64,000 nt of DNA from Pieris napi. Taxonomy: Eukaryota; Arthropoda; Insecta; Lepidoptera; Pieridae. Numbering within the stretch: position 1 is the first letter of the stretch; the number at the start of each line of letters is the position of its first letter. The position numbers were made by a program, and so were the translations under genes. Shown one piece after another: positions 49,201 to 58,200 of this stretch. The notes below the pieces were generated by a model, which did not search any database, was not told the origin of the DNA, and was given only the letters and a program-made list of their open reading frames with translations. The stretch is from NCBI RefSeq assembly GCF_905475465.1, contig NC_062257.1:4526001-4590000 (forward strand). The letters run 5' to 3'.

Positions 49201-52200
49201 TTTAAATCACTTCTGATTATAATTTAGACGCACATAAAATATATATAAGTAATATTATTAAGGATTTTTTCTAAATGAAAACACAAAATTGTTTCTCTGA
49301 AATACAAAGTTTTTATTTTATTTATCACATTTTATAATATAATGCACTTATGATCTAACTATTATAATTATTCTTACCTGAAATACAAAGAAACGACATT
49401 TAATGTTCATTTATCCTTTAATCTATCTTTTTACACTATAATCCACTAAATTAATTTACACGTCATCCGCCATTTTATCGCGTGTCACTCCGACGCGTCA
49501 AATTCAAATTAATGAAATATCATTCCATTACATCTCCCCCCCTAAGAGAAAAAATTCTGAATAATATATCTACACACTATACTTAATAGCTATCTTCATA
49601 TTCGTTTCCTTATATTTCATCTTCTTCAGATTCTGTTGTAACCGGTTGTAATTTTGTTATGTGGAACAAAGTTGATTCTGTTTTTCTGTTACCAGTGTCA
49701 ATCCTATAAATGGAGTTCGATATTTTCCCTACTATCTTAAAAGGACCTATTTTTAATTCGTCAAATTTTTTTCTATTCAGTCTATTTCCATTCTCAACAT
49801 ATACACTGTCTCCTATATTAAACTCTTGCATTTTTCTTTTTTTATCAAATATTTTCTTATTGTACTTGTGGGATTTTATTGTATTTTCTAATGCCAATCT
49901 TTTATCAGCAATCCACTTGTCTTCTCCTTCTATTATTTTTAATTCATTTGGTAGAATGCTGACATTTGTACCATCCAGTAAATATTTTGGTGCAAAACCT
50001 GTAACGGAGTGTTCTGTTTCATTATATTTCTCTATACATTCTCTTGCCACTGTTGTCCATGTTCTCTTATTATTTTTCTCATTTATTCTACATCTTATTT
50101 TATTAACTATTGTTTGATTTAACCTTTCATTCAAGCCATTTGAGAATGGTGTATTCACAGCTGTAAAAATTAATTTCACATTATTTTCATTTAGATATTG
50201 CTTAAATTCTCTTGAATTGATACCTGGATATTGATCTGTCAAAATTATTCCAATCTCATCTGTTTCTAGTACATTCTTTGTTAGTTTTATAAAATCACTT
50301 GCATTCTGTGTTTTTGACGTCACAATAAATGCATATCTTGTATAATGGTCTACTAAAAGGTGTAGGTACTTTTTTGTTGATCTAGATCCTCCAAAGCCAC
50401 CTATAGTATCCATTGACATTATCTCAATATCATCTCATATCTCTTTTGGCGTCGGGATGTGACGACCCCATCGCCCACTGGTGAAATAACCTGTGACAGG
50501 GGTTATTTCATCAGCGCAATCAGTCAACCCCTTCCTAGTGGGAGTGCCATGCTGTTGCCTTCGGGCTTCAGCCAAATGGGCAGGCACGACCGGGGCAGTA
50601 CCACTGTCTCTCAGAAAACCGGCGTGAAGTGATGCAATAAGTTCACCTTATTGTACTCGCGTTTCGTGCGGTGAGAGAGACTCCCGGAGCCCATTCGTCC
50701 CCCCCATGAAATATGAAGGTGCAGAAAAAAGAGAATCTACCCCAGGGGGGTACCACACGCGCTCGCGGTGGAGAATCCCCCTCTGGGCGTCCAACACCGG
50801 GACACTCTGCGCCCGGTGGTGGACGCACAGGCTGCCCTTCGTATTCTGGGGGGGGCAATTCTGCGCTCGGTAAAAACATTAATCGTTCTCGGGGCAAACG
50901 GAGCAATTTAACAAAGGCACCCCCGTCCACACTTGCCGTGGACTTCACAAATGTTAGGGGGCTCAATTCCAACATCAACGCTGTCCACTACCACTTAGAG
51001 ACTGCGAAGCCGGCCTTGCTCTTTCTTACCGAGACTCAGATATCCCCCCCGGCTGATACTTCCTACCTCTCCTACCCGGGGTACAAATTGGAACATTCAT
51101 TTGTGCCGCGGGCGGGAGTTTGCGTGTACGTCAGAGAGGATATCTGTTCTCGTCGCCTCGGGACGCTTGAAGGAAGGGACCTATCTAACCTCTGGCTGCG
51201 CGTAGACTGCGATGACCATCCGCGATTCTACGCATGCCTGTATAGGTCCCATAGCGGAAATACCGAAACTGACCGACTCATTGAGCACATCCAAATGGCT
51301 ACAGATTCCCTGCTCGAAAGGGTTCCTACCGCTGAAATCGTGATACTTGGCGATTTTAACGCCCACCATGCCGATTGGCTCGGCTCAGAAACCACCGATC
51401 ATGCGGGAAGATCCTTTCACGACTTTGCTTTGGCTTACGACTTGACGCAAATGGTCCCTGCGATTACGCGAATACCAGATGTGGATGGTCATAAACCCTC
51501 TTTGTTGGACCTTCTGCTGACTTCACATCCGGAGAACTACCAAGTCTCTGTTGAACCGCCATTGGGTTCATCAGATCATTGTGTGGTCCGGAGCATTGTG
51601 CCGTTCACGCGCCCTCTTCGGCCTAGCTTCACTGGCTGTCGCCGCGTGTGGCACTATAAGTCAGCAGATTGGGATGGGATGCGGTCTTTTTTTGCGTCCT
51701 ACCATTGGGGGCCCATTTGCTTTTCGTCGAGTACTCCAGATGCCGTCGCTGACTCTGTCGCCGAGGTGGTCCTGCAGGGTATGGAACTCTTTATTCCATT
51801 CTCTGCGGTGCCGGTCGGTGGCAAGTCCCAGCCTTGGTTTAGGCGTTCTTGCAAAGCGGCTTTGCGCCGTAAGCGTGAATGCTTTAAAGCCTGGGCAGAA
51901 GCGGTGACATCCTGTGATGTGACTATCGGCGAACGTAAAAAAGCATACAATTCAGCCTCCAGGTCCTTCAAGCGAGAAATCGCTAAAGCAAAGTCAGAGC
52001 ACATTGCCAGATTTGGTGAGAAATTGGCCCACCTCCCTTCGGGAACTCGAGCCTTCTGGTCTCTTGCCAAAGCTGTCCAAGGGAATTTCTGTCTGCCCTC
52101 AATTCCACCACTGCATAGGGAGGATGACTCACTGGCCCATACCGCGAAAGAGAAGGCCGATCTTCTAGGCTGTCTCTTTGCGTCGAACTCCACTTTGGAT

Positions 52201-55200
52201 GATCAAGGGAAGGAACCACCGACATTATTGCGGTGTGATACTACGATGCCCGAAGTTATATTCCGGCAACGTGCTATCCGTAAAGCTTTGTCTTCCTTGG
52301 ACATCCATAAGTCGAGCGGACCCGATGGCATCCCTCCAATTGTGCTGCGTACTTGTGCTCCTGAGTTGGCTCCGGTCCTAACGCGCCTTTTCCGGTACCT
52401 TTACACGCTCGGCACTGTTCCGAAGTGCTGGAAGATCGCTTCGATACATCCGATCCCTAAAAAAGGCGATCGCTCTGATCCGTCCAACTATCGCCCAATA
52501 GCTATAACCTCCTTGTTCTCCAAAATAATGGAAACCATTATTAACAGCCAGCTCCTGAGGTATCTAGAGGGCCACCAGCTGATTAGCGATTCTCAGTACG
52601 GCTTTCGTCGTGGTCGCTCAGCTGGTGACCTCCTTGTATACCTTACACATAGGTGGGCAGAGGCAATTGAGTCCAAGGGGGAGGCGCTGGCGGTAAGTTT
52701 GGACATAGCGAAAGCCTTCGATCGGGTGTGGCACAGAGCACTGCTCTCGAAGCTTCCAGCCTACGGGCTCCCTGAGAAATTATGCAACTGGATTTCCAGC
52801 TTTCTCGCTGATCGGAGCATCAAAGTCGTCATCGACGGAGCATGCTCCGACCTGAAACCTGTGAATGCTGGTGTCCCACAAGGCTGTGTCCTATCCCCGA
52901 CCCTGTTTATTCTGCATATCAATGATATGTTGCAGCTTAGCAACATTCATTGCTATGCGGACGACAGCACTGGGGATACTTTTTACACTGGCCGGGCAGG
53001 TATTTCTCGGGCTGTTGTCGATGAGTACCGGAACAAACTTGTGTCTGAAGTCGAAACTCTTCTACGTGGAGTCTCGGACTGGGGTAGACTAAATCTAGTC
53101 CAATTTAACCCCAAGAAGACACAAGTATGCGCGTTTTCCGCTAAAAAAACTCCCTTTGTCGCTACTCCCCTCTTTGAAGACACTCTCCTTAAAGCCTCAG
53201 CTAGCATCGGAATACTGGGCGTTGACATATCGAATAACGTTCAGTTTCGCGGTCATCTGGAAGGAAAGGCTAAATTAGCCTCCAAAAAGCTTGGTGTGCT
53301 CAGCAAGGCGAGACGGTACTTCACTCCGGGCCACCGCTTGCAACTATATAAAGCTCAAATTCGGCCCCATATGGAGTACTGCTCTCACCTCTGGGCGGGA
53401 GCTCCCCAGTACCAGCTCCTTCCACTTGACCGTATTCAACGAAGAGCGGTTCGAATCGTCGACGACCAGTCACTTTCAGTGCGGCTTGATCCCTTGGCGT
53501 TGCGTAGAGATGTGGGATCTCTCTGCATCTTCTACCGCATTTACCATGGAGAGTGTTCAGAGGAGTTGTTCGGTCTAATACCTGCAGCTGAGTTTCATCA
53601 TCGGACGTCAAGGCAAAATACAAAATACCATCCGTATCACCTCGACGTCCGTCGTTCCACAACAGAGCGTTTTCTAAGGCAGTTTTTGCCGCGCACCACC
53701 ACTATGTGGAACCAGCTGCCCACAGAAGTATTTCCGAACCAATTCGACTTAGGGTCCTTCAAGAAAAGAGCGTACCAATTCCTGAAAGGCCGGCAACGCA
53801 CTTGCGAGCTTTCTGGCATTGTGAGTGTCCATGGGCGGCGGTATCACTTAACATCAGGTGAGCCTCCTGCCCGTTTGCCTCCTATTACAAAAAAAAAAAA
53901 AAAAAAAAAAAAAAATCTCAAATGGTTTTGTTGCTGGTCCCAGTTGTGACATTAATCCAAATTTTCCTTGACCTCTTGATTTATTTTTTATGCATATTTC
54001 ACATGTTTTACAAATATTTATAATATTCTTTGGTTTTTAGCTGTGTATATTGGACTTATTTTTTTCTGCAATTGTCTGATCCCAATATGGCATAAATCTT
54101 CATGCACCTTTTTTATAAGTTTCTTACTAAATTCTTCTGAGAGGATAATCTTTTCATGTTTCTTTATTTTCTTATAATATATTGTATGTTTTTGTATTAG
54201 ATTTTCTTTTTTTTCTTTTATTGTTTCATTTTGCTCTTGATCTTCAACTATATCCTTTATTTGTATTAAATTAACTATTTTCAATAATTCTTCTTTGTTA
54301 TCTTCTGATTCTAATACAGGATTTCGGCTCAAACAGTCTGCTTCTACATTTTCTTTACCAGGTATATATTTTACCGTAAAGTCGTATTGAGACAGGTAGT
54401 ATGTGAGATCACCCAATTCTTCGTCTGTCCTGCATTTAATGTTCATGTTTTCTAAAGGTTTGTGGTCTGAGTAAATAGTGAATTGTTTTCCAATGAGCCA
54501 GTGTTGCCAGTATTTGACTGCTTCTTTCATAGCAAAACATTCTAAGTATATAGCTTTTTTCCGTTTTTGAGATTCATTCAGTTTTTTTGAAAAATATGCC
54601 ACTGGTTTGTCATTACCGTCCAGTTGTGTTTGTTTTAATATTGCTCCGATACCGTCTAAGGAAGCATCTGTAAAGATTTTTATTGGTAAGTCTTTGTCAT
54701 ATATTTCCAATACCGGTTGAGAACATAAATATCTCTTTATTTGATTAAATGATTCTTCACACTTCTCTGACCACACAAACTTTTCGTTTTTTCTTAATAA
54801 TTTATGTAATGGATCTAAGATAATCGCGCTCCTTGGTATGTATTCATGGTAAAAGTTAATTTTTCCCAAAAATTGTCTGATATTCTTTTGTGTCTTCGGA
54901 GTTGGAAAATGTTTTATCGAAATCAAATTGTCTTTTAACGGTCTTACCGAGTTGTTTTGAATTACATGGCCAAGATACTTTACTGAGTCTGAGGCAAAGG
55001 TACACTTCATAAACTTCAATCTAAAGCCTTCTTTTATTATTGCCTCTAATACATTTTTTATGTGTCTTATATGGTCCTCAAAAGTAGAGGAGTAGATTAA
55101 AATGTCATCAATATAATTTACAGAGTATCCTGTGAGATTGTGCTTTCTCAGAATATTACTTAAAACTCTCTGGAAAATTGCTGGTGATGTTTTTAAACCA

Positions 55201-58200
55201 AAAGGAAGGCAGGTCCACTGAAAATGGCCATCTTGTGTGACAAATCCTGTTTTATATCTATCTTCCACCCGTAGTGGTATGGCCCAAAATGCTGAGTTTA
55301 TATCAAGAGTAGTAAAATACTTACAATTTCTTGTCTTAATAATTAAATCATCTATTAATGGGAAAGGTTGAGCTTGTGGTACAACAATTTTGTTAAGTTC
55401 TCTAAAATCTATACATAATCGAGATTTTCTATTTTCACCTTTTTTAAATGCTAATGTCACTGGCGCAGCAAAAGGACTGTAAGATTCTTGTATTAAATTA
55501 TTCTTTAGTAATCTGGATATTTGTTCTTCGATTTCTAATTTATCTTCTATTGTACATCTATATGGTCTTTTACTACAGTATGTATTTACAAGTAAATCTA
55601 TGTGAGCTTCATAATCTTTAACTGATCCTATATCATACTTGTCCCTAGCAAAAATAGTTTGATATTTATTTATAACTTCTTCTATCTCAATTTTCTTTTC
55701 TTTATCTAAATGATCTGTCTTACTAACAAATTCCTCTGTTTCTATGTGTTCATTGAAATTTATTGCATATATTTTTATATTCTTATCTTCATTTCTGTTA
55801 TCTTTAGACATCCTGTCTATTTTCCTTTGTTCTATCTGCAAGTTCTCATTTTGGATTAATTTGAACTTCTTTATCATATCCAATCCGATTATAAAATCCT
55901 CAAAATCTTCATTTTCTACTATATATATATCGACCTCTTCTTCTAAATCAAATTTTTTTATTTTTATTGTTATCAAGCCATCTGTCTTCTTCACACCATT
56001 AACCGTTTTCATATATGTTATATTCACATTGTCTTTTTTTTCTTTTACTTTAATCAATCTTGAATTTATTAAAGAGATCTGTGAGCCTGAATCATAAACA
56101 CCGCTCACTTCTAGTTTATTTTCTAATAAAAGCTTGATTTTGATTAATGGTGTACTTACTCGTTTTTTTTCTCAGTATTCATATCTACTTCAATAATCGA
56201 ATTATTATTTACATTTTTGGCTTTAAAAACCTTTTCAGATTCATTTTTATTTTTCTTGAACCAACATAACTCCTCCGGATGATATCTAAATCCTTTGTCC
56301 AAGGATTCACAAGTCTTACATGGCTTCTTCTCATTAGTTTTATTTTTATAAGAATATATATTCTTTGTTATAGTTGAGTTTTTCTTGAAGATCATACCTT
56401 CATATTTTCTTATCTCGTTGAACAAATCAGTAGTGTTGTTGAGTTCGTCCCTGTTTAACTTATTCAAGATAAAACCAGGTAAACCAGTTGCAATTAGATC
56501 TATCATTGTTCTGGAATCTATCGATTTATTTATGTCTAGTATAAGCCGTTCTTTTTTTATAGCATAATCAATTAACAGCCCTTCTTTATACTTGAATGTG
56601 AAAGCAGTTGTGACTACATCCCACCCTTGGTTCCTAAAAGTTTCTAAAAATTTGTCTTTCCATTCATTCCATTCAGAATTTACTGATAGTTTAATTACCA
56701 TCGAGCTATACCAATCCAAACTGGAGTTTTCTAAAAATAATCTCAATATATCTATTTTTGTTTCATCTTTTGTTATATTAAAACGCTCACACTCTTTTTC
56801 AAAATTCTCTATCCATTGCACTGCATTAGGATTCTTACTTGTGAATTTTTCAATAATAAATTTCTCTGAAACATGTTTTAAATTATGTTGATTTTCTTTT
56901 TTTGTCGTAGATTCTATTAATTTTTCCAGGATATGTTGCAAATTATCATCATTGCCTCTTGGTTGTTTTGTGCTCATTTCCTCTAAATATTGATCTAAAA
57001 ATTGCATATTACCTTCCTCATCTATATATGTTTTCTTTAGATCTTCATCTAATTTTACCCATATCTTTCTGCTTTGGTGCCTTTTCTTTATACTATTTTT
57101 TATTTTTGAAAAAGTGTTCAATTTAACTATATATTTATGATGAATCACCGGCTTCAGTTCATCAGGTAAAACATAACATTTTCCTTCTTCTGTCAATATT
57201 GAAGTTATGGCCAATATATTAGATTTGCCATCGATTGAGGCTATCATCGTAAACTCAAATTGCAGCCGGTCCATCTTTTTTTAATAAACAAAAATGTCGT
57301 TTTATAAGTAATATTATTAAGGATTTTTTCTAAATGAAAACACAAAATTGTTTCTCTGAAATACAAAGTTTTTATTTTATTTATCACATTTTATAATATA
57401 ATGCACTTATGATCTAACTATTATAATTATTCTTACCTGAAATACAAAGAAACGACATTTAATGTTCATTTATCCTTTAATCTATCTTTTTACACTATAA
57501 TCCACTAAATTAATTTACACGTCATCCGCCATTTTATCGCGTGTCACTCCGACGCGTCAAATTCAAATTAATGAAATATCATTCCATTACATATATATAA
57601 AATTCGCACTTGTATAATGAAAACCAAATATAAAATACGTGTTTTAAATCTAGAAACTCAAAGCATGTGGATAAATATTATTAATATAAATACACAGTGA
57701 AGAGAGGCGGCGTGCGTGCCAACATGCGCCACTAACTTCATTCTGTTAATTTTGTGTCACGGTACGCGCGCATCGTAAAATTTCACTCTCATAAATTTTT
57801 CATAACGCGCCTAAAGAAGTATATATAACTTCAATAACGATAACAATGATAGTAATAATTCTATTACAATTAATGAAATTCTGTTATAATCTTAGTAGTA
57901 ATAAGGTAAAATGAAATAATTGTATTAATTGTATTCATGTCTATGATAATAAATCATTTCTTAAATTTTAACCAATTTCTGTAAAGTTGCATATAGTAGA
58001 TCATTTTTTGAAAAATAAAGTCAAAGAATTTTTACTTACGTGTGTACACGCACACATATTTTAATTTTAAGCTATTGCATAGATTTTATTGCGGGCTTTG
58101 AGCGCCGCGACTTAATTAAGAAATTCCGTAACGAAAACCTAACACACGTTGACGTAATATAGGTGCGGCTAATACCCGTTAGAGCGGGACGGAACGCATA

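Larger units (their letters stand above)
49244..57591 (-). mobile_element. Ty3/gypsy LTR retrotransposon, carrying a nested LINE
   Basis: Two 289-base LTRs bound an element coded on the minus strand in the order gag, protease, reverse transcriptase, RNase H, integrase, which is Ty3/gypsy order. It is flanked by TATA on both sides (49240-49243, 57592-57595), a 4-base duplication as in 17.6/297-type elements. Without the LINE (50428-53914) and one copy of its 7-base target repeat, it is about 4.85 kb. No envelope ORF was seen. The LTRs look identical by eye, so the insertion is recent, yet the copy is disabled by the LINE and by a frameshift near 54040. Confidence 0.9.
49016..57825 (+). mobile_element. 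Dispersed element X, copy 3, split by the gypsy insertion
   Basis: The left half 49016-49243 (GGGTGCGTGTACTTATGTAC, GACTGGAAAAGGAGTCATAG) and the right half 57592-57825 (GTCACGGTACGCGCGCATCG, CGCCTAAAGAAG) restore the order seen at 8649-9013. Everything from 49244 to 57591 is the LTR element inserted into it. Confidence 0.7.

Noticed and set aside
49710..50117. 135-codon plus-strand ORF
   Set aside because: Antisense of the gypsy integrase.
51699..52193. 164-codon minus-strand ORF
   Set aside because: Antisense shadow of the GC-rich LINE reverse-transcriptase ORF.
49244..57591. Envelope gene (errantivirus-like)
   Set aside because: No ORF exists between the integrase end (49610) and the 3' LTR; the element is a plain gypsy retrotransposon.
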